From: Natrarchaeobaculum aegyptiacum
Lineage (GTDB): Archaea; Halobacteriota; Halobacteria; Halobacteriales; Natrialbaceae
DNA: 64,000 bases
Direction of reading: 5' to 3'
Assembly (NCBI RefSeq): GCF_002156705.1
Contig: NZ_CP019893.1
Coordinates: forward strand, 3,038,001-3,102,000
Made by a program: the position numbers and the translations under genes. Of this stretch, positions 34,097 to 42,878 are shown one piece after another; position 1 is the stretch's first letter; every line of letters begins with the position of its first letter. The notes under the pieces were generated by a model, which searched no databases, was not told the origin of the DNA, and saw only the letters and a list, made by a program, of their open reading frames with translations.

Positions 34097-34354
34097 ATGG
34101 CCGGAAACGGCGAGAACGTCGTGATCGAGTGTCGAGGGTGTGCCTACCGGGAATCGTTCTCGAGGCTGGGCCGGGCGCGCGTCGCACTCGCGGACCACGA
34201 GTCAGAGACGGGCCACGTCGTCGACTGGGAGATCGAGCGCGTCGCCGCCGGCGTCGAACGGGCGGGCGAAGACGCCGGCGTCTGCGGTATTCCTGGCTGT
34301 GAGAACCCGGGTTCGCCGCTGCTCGACTGGCCGGAACGCGACGGCGAGTCGTGA
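34097..34354 (+). CDS. Small DUF7542-like zinc-finger protein
   Basis: An 85-aa protein. VVIECRGCAYRESFSRLGRA contains a CxxC pair. Residues 32-44 (ALADHESETGHVV) carry two His, consistent with a C2H2-like zinc site, and later GVCGIPGCENPGS has a second Cys pair. This pattern matches a small haloarchaeal family (DUF7542). It may bind metal and nucleic acid, but function is unknown. Start at 34097 is set by the conserved region. Divergent from the DUF5793-like gene. Confidence 0.78.
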   Translation: MAGNGENVVIECRGCAYRESFSRLGRARVALADHESETGHVVDWEIERVAAGVERAGEDAGVCGIPGCENPGSPLLDWPERDGES

Positions 34355-34389
34355 CCATCGTTCGACTTCGACGTTGGCTCGGACCGAAC

Positions 34390-36714
34390 TCACTCGGGAA
34401 CCGGGATGAACTCCGGTTCGACCCGTTTGAGCCGCCCCGTGTTCTCGAGAAACTCGTACAGGTCGTCGTACAGCGCAGCACCCTCGTCGGCGTCACCGGG
34501 CGGCGACCGCAACGTGTACCAGTCACCGACGATGGCACAGAACCGCTCGGCGCGAGTCATCGCCACGTTCAGCCGTCGGGGGCCGTCGAGCGGCCGCCCC
34601 AGAAAGCCGATGTCGCCCGCCGCGTTGCTCCGGACCAGCGAGATCACGATCGCTTCTTTCTCGCTGCCCTGAAAGGAGTCGATCGTGTCGACGGTGACGC
34701 GATCGCCACGTCCGATGTTCGCCCGCAACGTCCGTCGAATCTCCCATACCTGTGCCGTGTACGGCGTGATGACGCCGACGTCGGTCGGCTCGAGGCCGGC
34801 GTCGGAGAGCAACTCGTCGACGAGATGCGTGACGAGTCGGGCCTCCGCCTCGTTGTGCCGGGAGTTGTCGACGATTTCCTCCCTGCCACCGACGTCGTAG
34901 CCGACGATCGCCGGTCGATCCTCGAGTGCCCGGACGTCCCGACCCTGCCGTAGCGCACGGTCGTAGAACCGGCGATTGGAGAACCAGGCGACGTCGCGGT
35001 GCATCCGGTACTGTGTACGAAGCTGGACGCCGACGCCCTCGTAGACGCCACCGTCCGCGTAGAGGTGCTCGAATAAGGACATCCCGGCGGCCGATTCCGG
35101 CGGCTCTTCGGTCGCGCTGAACGGCGGCAGTTGTCTGTGATCGCCCGCGAGGACGACCTTGGACGCTCGAGCGAGCGGGATACAGGAGGCCGTACAGGTC
35201 GCCTGCGTCGCCTCGTCGAGGACGAGGACGTCGAACGCTCGGTCGAGCGTTGCCGCGCTACTGTTCGTCGCGGCGACGACGTCGGCCCGGCCGTCGCTCC
35301 TACCGTAGTGGTCGCTGACGAGGTCGTTCGACGACCGTCCGGCGTTCACCCGCCGGAGGACGAACTCCTCGGCACCGTGCTGGGCGTAGGCGTGGAGCGA
35401 CCGGTCGTCGACCTCGGCTGACGTGCTCGAGCCGACGACGAGGTTGTCGACCGCCTGGTTGGAGTCGGCACAGACGAGGACGTCGTCGCCGGCCTGAACG
35501 GAGCGCCTGACGACCTCGACGAGGGTTCGGGTCTTGCCCGTCCCCGGAGGTCCGTGGATGCAAAACAGCTGGTCGGCCAGCAGCGCACAGGAGACTGCGA
35601 GTTCCTGTTCCTGGTTGAGTTCGACGTCCTGTGGGCTGCTCTTGACACCAGCGGTGTCTCCGAACGTGACCGCCGTCGAACCGGTCAGGAGCGCTCGCTG
35701 GTCTTCCCGTTCACGAACGCGGCGAATCGCCTCGAGTTCACGGTCGTAGGGGACGGGATTCAACAGGACGGTGAGCGCGAACCCGCCTCGTTTCTGGCGC
35801 AGGAACGAGCCGACGGTCGACCGGTCGTCGATCTCGTGCCAGTCGACGGACAGCCGGACGGTCGATCCCTCGAGCGAGTCGACGGTCGCCGGGATCGGGA
35901 ACTCCGACGGCGAGTGGGTCTCGCTCGGCGGGTGGACGAGCACCTCGTTTCCTGCGTAGATACCGAATTCGCTCTGGACGTACCGGTATCGGTCCCGAGC
36001 CCCATCGGCTCCATCTCCGCCATCGCCGCCACTCCCACCGTCACCATCCTCTCTATCGACCCTGAACCGATAGACGCCGTCGTCGGGTCGTCCGAGTGAC
36101 GAGAGCGAGGGGATCGCGCCGAACCCCTCCTCCCGGAGTTCGTTGGGACTCGAGTCGACCGCTTTCTCCCGGTTTGCCGTGCGCTGAGCGTCCATCTCCG
36201 CCCGGACGAAGGACTCGAGTTCGTCGAAGAAGGCGTCCCGGTCGTCGGCCGGGAGTGGGTTCCGTGGCGGCTCGCGTTCGCCGATCGGCGAATCGAAGTA
36301 CGACGGCGGTTCCTCGGGGGCGAAATCGGAGTGCCAGAAGCGGATCCGCTCGGCGACGGTCGACCGGGCGAACGCCTCGCGATCGATCGACTCGTACACT
36401 GGCTCGTCGCCATCACCCGTTCCACCTTCGTTTCCACCACCGTCGTAGACGAACACCTCGCCGTGAAGTTCGTGGTCCGTGTAGGCGACGTACTGGGTCG
36501 ACAGTTCCGCCGTGTCGTCGCCGTGAAGCGGGATCAGTACCCAGTCGTCTCGCTCGGGATGGGCGAGTCGGTCGTGGTAGCTCGCGTACTCGACGATGCC
36601 GTCGACCGGGATCGGCTCGTCCCGAACCGGGTCGAACGCACCGGTCGACGGCGAGAAGAGCGTCGCACTCGAGCGGTCGAAGTTCCCGATCGCACGCTCG
36701 AAGAGGAGGGACAT
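34390..36714 (-). CDS. Superfamily 1 DNA/RNA helicase (Upf1/Dna2-like)
   Basis: A 774-aa AAA-type SF1 helicase. The N-terminal 330 residues are an accessory region with a Gly/Asp-rich linker (about residues 228-242). Walker A GPPGTGKTRT lies near residue 395. DVLVCADSNQAVDNL (Ia), VLVLDEATQATCTASC (II), VVLAGDHRQLPPFS (III), QYRMHRDVAWFSNRRFYD (IV), TVDTIDSFQGSEKEAIVIS (V) and RRLNVAMTRAERFCAIVGD (VI) follow. This is the family of eukaryotic Upf1/Dna2/NAM7, which unwinds or remodels nucleic acid in ATP-dependent fashion. No partner gene is adjacent. Role in repair or RNA handling is inferred. Confidence 0.9.
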   Translation of the reverse strand: MSLLFERAIGNFDRSSATLFSPSTGAFDPVRDEPIPVDGIVEYASYHDRLAHPERDDWVLIPLHGDDTAELSTQYVAYTDHELHGEVFVYDGGGNEGGTGDGDEPVYESIDREAFARSTVAERIRFWHSDFAPEEPPSYFDSPIGEREPPRNPLPADDRDAFFDELESFVRAEMDAQRTANREKAVDSSPNELREEGFGAIPSLSSLGRPDDGVYRFRVDREDGDGGSGGDGGDGADGARDRYRYVQSEFGIYAGNEVLVHPPSETHSPSEFPIPATVDSLEGSTVRLSVDWHEIDDRSTVGSFLRQKRGGFALTVLLNPVPYDRELEAIRRVREREDQRALLTGSTAVTFGDTAGVKSSPQDVELNQEQELAVSCALLADQLFCIHGPPGTGKTRTLVEVVRRSVQAGDDVLVCADSNQAVDNLVVGSSTSAEVDDRSLHAYAQHGAEEFVLRRVNAGRSSNDLVSDHYGRSDGRADVVAATNSSAATLDRAFDVLVLDEATQATCTASCIPLARASKVVLAGDHRQLPPFSATEEPPESAAGMSLFEHLYADGGVYEGVGVQLRTQYRMHRDVAWFSNRRFYDRALRQGRDVRALEDRPAIVGYDVGGREEIVDNSRHNEAEARLVTHLVDELLSDAGLEPTDVGVITPYTAQVWEIRRTLRANIGRGDRVTVDTIDSFQGSEKEAIVISLVRSNAAGDIGFLGRPLDGPRRLNVAMTRAERFCAIVGDWYTLRSPPGDADEGAALYDDLYEFLENTGRLKRVEPEFIPVPE

Positions 36715-36824
36715 ATCAATTCGATTGAATCACGTGGTCCTAACTCTTCTGGTCACCCGCACATCGACCCACCAGTGGCCGACGGTTTCGCCAGAGCTTT
36801 TTCGAGCTCTGCTGAAAGGCGACC

Positions 36825-37745
36825 ATGAAACTCGCTGTGTTCGGTGCCGGCGGCGTCGGTGGCTACCTCGGGGCCAGGCTGGCCGACGCGGGCCACGAGG
36901 TCCACCTCCTCGCGCGGGGTGACCACCTTGCCGCCTTGCAGACAGGTGGGCTCCGTGTCGAGAGCGTTGCAGGGGATACGACGGTGGACATCCCGGCGAC
37001 GGACGACCCGGCGGCGATCGGCCCGTGTGACGTCGTCCTGTTTTGCGTGAAATCGTACGACACCCGCGAGGCAGCGGCGGACCTCGAGCCACTGCTCGAC
37101 GAGCACACGGCCGTCGTCTCACTGCAAAACGGGGTCGACAACGAGCAATGGCTCGCAGAAGAGATCGGCCGCGATCACGTCGTCGGCGGCGTCGCCTACA
37201 TCTTCTCGACGATTTCGGAACCGGGCGTCGTCGCGCACACGGGCGGGCCGGCACGGTTCGTCTACGGGGAACTCGACGGCCAGCGCACAGCACGAATCGC
37301 AGAGCTCGACGAGGCACTGACCGCGTGTGAGGGCGTCGAGGCGGTGCTCGCAGACGACGTCAGGCGTGAACTCTGGCGGAAGTTCGTCCTCATCTGCGCC
37401 CAGGCGGGGATGACCGCGGCCACGCGCCTGCCGATCGGCGAGATTCGCGATTCCGACCCATCGTGGACCACCTACCGGCGACTCATGGAGGAGGTGCGCT
37501 CGGTCGCGACGGCGAAGGGGGTCGACCTCCCGGAGTCCGTCGTCGACGAGTGGCTCGAGTTCGCGGAGACGTTCGATCCAGAGATGTACTCGTCGCTCCA
37601 CTACGATCTGACCCACGGCAAACGGATGGAACTCGAGGCGCTCCATGGGTCGGTCATCCGGCACGCAGCGGCGGCCGACGTCGACGTACCGACGACCGAG
37701 GCCGTCTACGGAGTGCTCCGTCCGTGGGCCGATCGAAACGCGTGA
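36825..37745 (+). CDS. panE: 2-dehydropantoate 2-reductase (ketopantoate reductase)
   Basis: A 306-aa NADPH-dependent enzyme of coenzyme A biosynthesis. The Rossmann motif VFGAGGVGGYLGARLADAG starts at residue 5. CDVVLFCVKSYDTREAAADL, VSLQNGVDNEQWLAE and VVGGVAYIFSTISEPGVVAH match the PanE/ApbA fold, and the C-terminal helical domain contains LWRKFVLICAQAGMTA with the catalytic Lys and HYDLTHGKRMELEALHGSV. Ketopantoate reductase is used by archaea that do not rely on ILV reductase for this step. The paralogous function (ApbA-like) cannot be excluded. The gene is divergent from the helicase gene. Confidence 0.88.
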   Translation: MKLAVFGAGGVGGYLGARLADAGHEVHLLARGDHLAALQTGGLRVESVAGDTTVDIPATDDPAAIGPCDVVLFCVKSYDTREAAADLEPLLDEHTAVVSLQNGVDNEQWLAEEIGRDHVVGGVAYIFSTISEPGVVAHTGGPARFVYGELDGQRTARIAELDEALTACEGVEAVLADDVRRELWRKFVLICAQAGMTAATRLPIGEIRDSDPSWTTYRRLMEEVRSVATAKGVDLPESVVDEWLEFAETFDPEMYSSLHYDLTHGKRMELEALHGSVIRHAAAADVDVPTTEAVYGVLRPWADRNA

Positions 37746-38124
37746 CTACTCGAGATCGTCGCTGGCAACAGACGAACGGCGAGTGACCAGTTCGTATCAG
37801 CCAAAGATACTTACGACCGTCGAGACGGCACCGTCGTATGGATTTCGAACGGACTGCCGACCTCGCCACGACCGTTTTTCCGCTCCCGTTCGCGGTCTGA
37901 ATGGCGGTCGCTGGAAACGTCATTGCCGCCATGGGGGCTTCTCGCATTCAGTACAATCGCCCTCCTCCGACTCGGATCGACGGTCGTTCGTCGGTGGACG
38001 AACGCACACCAGTGGCTGTTTCTCGCTACGTTGGCCCTGATACTGGTAGTGACACTCCTTGATGCGATGCCGTGAGAACCGTGGTAGTCGGTGCGAACCG
38101 GTGATCGCTACGGGGTCGGAACGC
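37746..38124. other. 379-bp region between panE and doxX
   Basis: Apart from the frameshifted membrane gene at 37838-38075 and its promoter at 37806-37814, I see nothing: no further gene, repeat or RNA. Confidence 0.4.
37838..38075 (+). pseudogene. Frameshifted small two-TM membrane protein gene
   Basis: A start ATG at 37838 lies 27 nt after a TATA-like GATACTTAC (37806-37814). The first 20 codons (MDFERTADLATTVFPLPFAV) stop at TGA 37898-37900. Skipping one base (the T at 37898) opens a frame that runs to TGA at 38075 through WGLLAFSTIALLRLGSTVV and HQWLFLATLALILVVTLL, two clear membrane segments. I read this as one gene interrupted by a +1 frameshift. It could be a sequencing error, a true pseudogene or programmed frameshifting. 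Confidence 0.4.
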
Positions 38125-38538
38125 TCAGAACAGGCCGATACCGATACTGTAGGCCCACTGTTCGGTTCCCACAGCGGCGATGACGAGCGCCCCACCGGCG
38201 AGTGCGACGTTCTTCAGGAACTGAGTCATCTCAGTTTGCTGTTGTTCATCGGGGACTGCCCAGAAGTCGTGAAAGAGAACGCCCGCGACGACGAGGAAAC
38301 CGGCGACGACGACCGCACTGACGACCGGGAAGACGCCGACGACGATACTCAACCCTGCGAGCACGAGGACAGCTCCCGACGCGAGCACCGACAGTTTCGG
38401 CGCTGGAAGCCCCTTGTGCTGGGCGTACCCGGCCATCTGTTCGGTCTGCAGGAAGTGGTTCAGCCCGGTGAACGCGATGATTCCGCCGAAGAAGAATCGG
38501 CCGAGTAACAGGAGAACGTCCGCTGCACCCGTGAACAT
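38125..38538 (-). CDS. DoxX family membrane protein
   Basis: A 137-aa protein with four hydrophobic helices. LLLLGRFFFGGIIAFTGLNHF is the DoxX N-terminal signature, LPAPKLSVLASGAVLVLAGL, AGFLVVAGVLFHDFWAVP and NVALAGGALVIAAVGTEQW follow. DoxX-family proteins include terminal quinol-oxidase subunits, but most are small membrane proteins of unknown or redox-related role. A GTGTGAT-x8-ATCACAC dyad (38605-38626) overlaps the probable TATA box upstream, so it is likely regulated. No oxidase genes are adjacent. Confidence 0.88.
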   Translation of the reverse strand: MFTGAADVLLLLGRFFFGGIIAFTGLNHFLQTEQMAGYAQHKGLPAPKLSVLASGAVLVLAGLSIVVGVFPVVSAVVVAGFLVVAGVLFHDFWAVPDEQQQTEMTQFLKNVALAGGALVIAAVGTEQWAYSIGIGLF

Positions 38539-38866
38539 GGCTACGGATTCACCTCGAGAAGTTGACCAAATCGTCCTTGTCGCTCGGGATCCTCAAACTG
38601 GCCTGTGTGATAGGTATTCATCACACGTCTCAGTTAGTCTGCCCCGAACATATCTATTTAGTGTCATTAGGGTTAGTAACTGACGTGGACGCTACTCCGT
38701 CGTTTTTCATGGACTGTCAGCTGCACTTGCCCCGGTATTGCGAGCGATCGGTGTCACGTGTTCGACGTGAATTCCGAGCTCCTCCGGGTCGCAATCCGGC
38801 GGGCCGCCCAATTTAAGATACTCCGGCTGCCATACCAGAGTCAACGAACTGTCCGGATTCGAATAG
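38539..38866. other. 328-bp region between doxX and pilB-like genes
   Basis: It contains the dyad at 38605-38626, an AT-richer stretch (38650-38690), and CAATTTAAGAT (38811-38821), a plausible TATA for the secretion ATPase at 38867. I see no gene. Confidence 0.45.
38605..38626. promoter_or_regulatory. Dyad operator overlapping the doxX TATA box
   Basis: GTGTGAT (38605-38611) and ATCACAC (38620-38626) are perfect 7-bp arms around AGGTATTC, which reads GAATACC on the doxX strand, TATA-like. It would block transcription if bound. The regulator is unknown. Confidence 0.45.
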
Positions 38867-40657
38867 ATGTCAGACAACAGTAATCCAACGGCAGACGATG
38901 CCGGAGGGGGAACGGGTGGGGAGGCCGGAGTCGATCCAGCACTGTCGGGGGAGGCTGTCGAGGATTCGACCAGTCCGGCGGAGCCACGTTCTCGTCCGGA
39001 CGGACCGCGACCCCACGAGGAGTCGACACTCGAGCGCGTCAGACAGGCAGTCAGTCGGCTGCTCGAGGCGATCCGGGGCACCGAGATCGAGGTGACGCCC
39101 TGGAACCCGTCGACTCACGGACCCTTACTCGAGTTCGATGGGATTTCCGGTGTCGAAGAGATCGACCGCTACTGGGTCAACCCGCCGTTTGCCTTCGTGA
39201 CGATCGGCTACGATCCGGCAGCGAACCACCATCGCTACCGCGTGGTCGAACCGTCGTTACGCGAGGACGAGCGCCGAATGCTCGAGATGCTCTTCGAGGA
39301 CGTCCGCGAGCCGTTGCTGTATCGCGAGACCGACGACGAGGACGTCGAGACGCTGCTCCGGGAGACGATCCGGGAGTACCTCGAGCGCTACGGGGTCGAC
39401 GTCGACGTGCGGACGTTCTACCGGCTGTTTTACTACGTGTTCCGCGACTTCCGTGGCTACGGTCGGCTGGACCCGATCATGCACGACCCACACGTCGAGG
39501 ACGTCTCCTGTGACGGCTACGACCTGCCGATCTTCGTCTACCACGACGACTACACCGACGTGGCGACGAACGTCTCCTTCGCCAAGGAAGAACTCGATCG
39601 ATTCGTCGTCAGACTCGCCCAGCACTCCGGGCGACACATCTCGATCGGCGACCCGATGGTCGAGGCGACGCTGCCGGACGGCTCGCGGGCTGAACTCGCT
39701 CTCGGCGAGGAGGTCACCCCACGGGGCTCGGCCTTCACAGTCCGGAAGTACGCCGACGAGCCGTTCACGCCGATCGACCTGATCGAGTACGGCACCTTCG
39801 ACGTCGAGCAGATGGCCTACCTCTGGCTCGCGATCGAACACAACAAGAGCCTCATCTTCGCCGGCGGTACCGCGAGCGGGAAGACGACCAGCATGAACGC
39901 CATCTCGATGTTCATCCCGCCCCGGTCGAAGGTACTGACCATCGAGGACACCCGCGAACTCGAGCTCTATCACGACAACTGGCTCTCTTCGGTGACTCGC
40001 GAGCGCATCCACGAGGGCAAGAACGTCACCATGTACGACCTCTTGCGGTCGGCGCTGCGTCACCGGCCCGAGTACATCATCGTCGGCGAGGTCCGCGGCG
40101 AGGAGGCGATCACGCTCTTTCAGGCGATGAACACCGGCCACACGACCTACTCGACGATGCACGCCGATTCGGTCCAGACGGTGATCAACCGGCTCGAGAA
40201 CGAGCCGATCAACGTTCCGCGGCCGATGGTCCAGAGTCTGGACATCCTCTCGGTCCAGACGCTGACCCGACTCGACGACGGTCGCGTCCGGCGGAACAAG
40301 GTCATCGCCGAGATCGAAGGCATCGATCAGCGGACGGGCGAACTCGACTACTCGACGGCCTTCCAGTGGGACGCCGAGGCGGACGTGTTTCGATCGGAGG
40401 GCAGCGAGGTGCTCGCCTCGATCCGGGACGAACGCGGCTGGAGCCAGACCGAACTGCTGACCGAACTCGAGAACCGAAAGCGGTTCCTCGCGTACCTGCG
40501 CGAGCACGGCATCAGCGACTACCGGCAGTTCACCGCCCTCGTCAACGAGTACTACGCCGACAGCGAGGCCGTTCTCGAGAGAATCGACGCTGGTGAGGAC
40601 GACGACGGGGTCCCCCGCGGTGGCGACCCGACAGCGCCAGAGGTAGACCTCGGGTGA
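38867..40657 (+). CDS. Type II/IV secretion ATPase (PilB/GspE family)
   Basis: A 596-aa hexameric ATPase that powers archaeal type IV pilus assembly. The acidic N-terminus (about 100 residues) is followed by an N-terminal domain with EVTPWNPSTHGPLLEFD. The core contains RLFYYVFRDFRGYGRLDPIM, Walker A GGTASGKTTSM near residue 335, TIEDTRELELYHDNW, Walker B-like YIIVGEVRGEEAITLF and the His box STMHADSV. It matches haloarchaeal PilB-type ATPases. The stop overlaps the start of the partner gene by 4 nt (GTGA), a coupled pair. No pilin genes lie next to it. Confidence 0.92.
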   Translation: MSDNSNPTADDAGGGTGGEAGVDPALSGEAVEDSTSPAEPRSRPDGPRPHEESTLERVRQAVSRLLEAIRGTEIEVTPWNPSTHGPLLEFDGISGVEEIDRYWVNPPFAFVTIGYDPAANHHRYRVVEPSLREDERRMLEMLFEDVREPLLYRETDDEDVETLLRETIREYLERYGVDVDVRTFYRLFYYVFRDFRGYGRLDPIMHDPHVEDVSCDGYDLPIFVYHDDYTDVATNVSFAKEELDRFVVRLAQHSGRHISIGDPMVEATLPDGSRAELALGEEVTPRGSAFTVRKYADEPFTPIDLIEYGTFDVEQMAYLWLAIEHNKSLIFAGGTASGKTTSMNAISMFIPPRSKVLTIEDTRELELYHDNWLSSVTRERIHEGKNVTMYDLLRSALRHRPEYIIVGEVRGEEAITLFQAMNTGHTTYSTMHADSVQTVINRLENEPINVPRPMVQSLDILSVQTLTRLDDGRVRRNKVIAEIEGIDQRTGELDYSTAFQWDAEADVFRSEGSEVLASIRDERGWSQTELLTELENRKRFLAYLREHGISDYRQFTALVNEYYADSEAVLERIDAGEDDDGVPRGGDPTAPEVDLG

Positions 40658-42756
40658 GCGCCGTGCTGTCGACGAACTACCTGTTGCTCGCGGTCGCCCT
40701 GCTCGTCACGCTCCCGCTCGTGCTCTCGGCCGTCCACGCCGGCGTCGACCGACTGCTCACGCGCGTCTCGATACAGCTGTTCGGCGGCTACATCGACCAG
40801 TACCGCAGCGAACACCCAGCTCGCCAGCAGGCCCTGCGCGAGGCGCACTTCCCGACGACCTACCGCGAGTACGGCTCGAAGACGATGCTGTACGCAGCCG
40901 TCACCGCCGTGGTCAGCGCCGTCGCCGGCATCTACGTCGCCTGGGCGGTGCTGTACGTCCTCGCCATCGAGCCTGCAACCCTCGAGGAGGCCCTTCCCGG
41001 GCCACTCGAGTTCCTCGCGAACCTCGGTGGCCTCGAGGGCCTGTCGGCCCTGGAACTGTTCGGCCTCTTTCTCGTGGCCTGTGCGACGCTCGGGACGCTG
41101 GCAGGCACGTTCACCTACTGGCTGCGCTGGTGGTATCCGGCGTACGTCGCCGACGCTCGAGCGCGCCAGATCGAGGCGGCGTTGCCGTCGACGATCGCGT
41201 TCGTCTACGCGCTCTCGCGAAGCGGGATGGCTTTCCCCGAGGTGATCCGCATCGTCGCGCGCCACGAGGAGACCTACGGCGAGGCCGCCGCCGAGTTCGG
41301 CGTCGCCGTAAATCACGTCGATACGTTCGGGACGGACGTCATCACCGCCCTCCAGCACGCGAGTCGGACCTCGCCGAGCGACCAGTTCACCGACTTTTCC
41401 GAGAACCTCGTGAGCGTCCTCCAGAGCGGGCACAGCCTCTCCGATTTCCTCGAGCGCCAGTACCAGGAATTCCAGTCGGAGGCCGAATCACAGCAAGAAC
41501 GCATCCTCGACCTGCTCGGCACCCTCGCGGAGGCGTACGTGACGGTGCTCGTCGCCGGCCCGCTCTTTTTGATTACGATCCTCGTCGTCATCGGGATCAC
41601 GATCGGTGGCACCGCAGAGCCCCTCCAGGCACTGATCTACCTGATTCTCCCGCTCGGAAACCTCGTCTTCGTCGTCTACCTCAGCATGGTGACCGAGTCG
41701 ATGGTCCCCGGGAGCGCGAGGCCAAGCGACGTCGACCCCGAACGACCGCCCCTCGACAGCATCGCTCGAGCGGCACGAACCGACGGCGGCGTGGCCGCGG
41801 GTGCGTCGGCTGGCGGTGACGAACGTGTCCGGCAGAACGTCGAGCGATTGCGCTACCGATCGTCCGTCGACGCCGTTCGCGACCGCCTCGCCAACCCGTG
41901 GCAGACGCTGCGCGAACAGCCGTCGCTGACGTTCCTCGTGACGGTTCCGGTCGCGCTCGCGGTCGTGGGCTGGCGGGCGATGGTGGCGACGACGCCGGCC
42001 GGATTCGACGTCACGATGATCGACGACGTGATCGCGCTGGCAACCCTGTTCGTCCTCGTCCCGTTCGTGATCTGTTACGAACTGCAGCGGCGTCGGATCG
42101 AGGCGACCGAGGCCGCCGTTCCGGACCTCCTCGACCGACTCGCGAGCGTCAACGAGGCCGGGACCTCGGTCGTGCTCGCCGTCGATCACGTCCGCGGATC
42201 GGATCTCGGCCCGCTCGAGGCGGAACTCGACCGGGTCTGGTCGGACGTCCAGTGGGGAGCCGACCTCTCGACGGCGTTCCAGCGACTCGGTACTCGCGTG
42301 CGGACGCGCGCAGTCTCGCGTGTGGTGACGCTGTTGACGGAAGCGATGACCGCCAGTGGGAACCTCGCGACGGTGCTCCGGATCGCCGGGAAACAGGCTG
42401 CCGCCGATCGACGTCTCAAACGCGAGCGCGCGCAGGTGATGGTCGAGTACCTGATCGTCGTCTACATCTCGTTTCTGGTCTTCCTGTTCATCGTCAGCGT
42501 CCTCGTCGCGTTCATGCTCCCGAACATCGCCGGACTCGAGGAGGTTACCGGCGGGGCCGAAGTCGAGGCCCTCGGCGGGGTTTCAGACGCCCAGATCGAG
42601 ACCTACGAGGTGCTGTTCTACCACGCGACGCTCGTGCAGGGGCTGCTCTCCGGGCTGATCGCCGGCCAGTTGAGTAGCGGAGACGTCAGGGCCGGCGGCA
42701 AGCACGCGGCGGCGATGATCGCCCTCTCGGTCCTGTTGTTCGCAATCATCGTGTGA
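40654..42756 (+). CDS. Type II secretion F / PilC-type inner-membrane platform protein
   Basis: A 700-aa polytopic membrane protein with two GspF/TadC-like halves. Each half has a cytoplasmic helical domain (IEAALPSTIAFVYALSRSGM and EAAVPDLLDRLASVNEAGT) followed by membrane helices (GPLFLITILVVIGITIG, IVVYISFLVFLFIVSVLVA, and SVLLFAIIV at the end). It would anchor and rotate or push pilin subunits with the upstream ATPase. The GTG start at 40654 overlaps the ATPase stop by 4 nt. The protein is about twice the size of bacterial PilC because of the internal duplication, as is usual in haloarchaea. Confidence 0.9.
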   Translation: MSAVLSTNYLLLAVALLVTLPLVLSAVHAGVDRLLTRVSIQLFGGYIDQYRSEHPARQQALREAHFPTTYREYGSKTMLYAAVTAVVSAVAGIYVAWAVLYVLAIEPATLEEALPGPLEFLANLGGLEGLSALELFGLFLVACATLGTLAGTFTYWLRWWYPAYVADARARQIEAALPSTIAFVYALSRSGMAFPEVIRIVARHEETYGEAAAEFGVAVNHVDTFGTDVITALQHASRTSPSDQFTDFSENLVSVLQSGHSLSDFLERQYQEFQSEAESQQERILDLLGTLAEAYVTVLVAGPLFLITILVVIGITIGGTAEPLQALIYLILPLGNLVFVVYLSMVTESMVPGSARPSDVDPERPPLDSIARAARTDGGVAAGASAGGDERVRQNVERLRYRSSVDAVRDRLANPWQTLREQPSLTFLVTVPVALAVVGWRAMVATTPAGFDVTMIDDVIALATLFVLVPFVICYELQRRRIEATEAAVPDLLDRLASVNEAGTSVVLAVDHVRGSDLGPLEAELDRVWSDVQWGADLSTAFQRLGTRVRTRAVSRVVTLLTEAMTASGNLATVLRIAGKQAAADRRLKRERAQVMVEYLIVVYISFLVFLFIVSVLVAFMLPNIAGLEEVTGGAEVEALGGVSDAQIETYEVLFYHATLVQGLLSGLIAGQLSSGDVRAGGKHAAAMIALSVLLFAIIV

Positions 42757-42878
42757 ACTACTCCACCCTACTCGCTCGGCCCCACCTCGCTCCTTGAAGA
42801 CGGGGCTTAGCGCCCTCTCTTTCAGCTAACCGAGACGAACCACTACCACTTTTGCGTGCGCCGCCACGAGGACGACTG

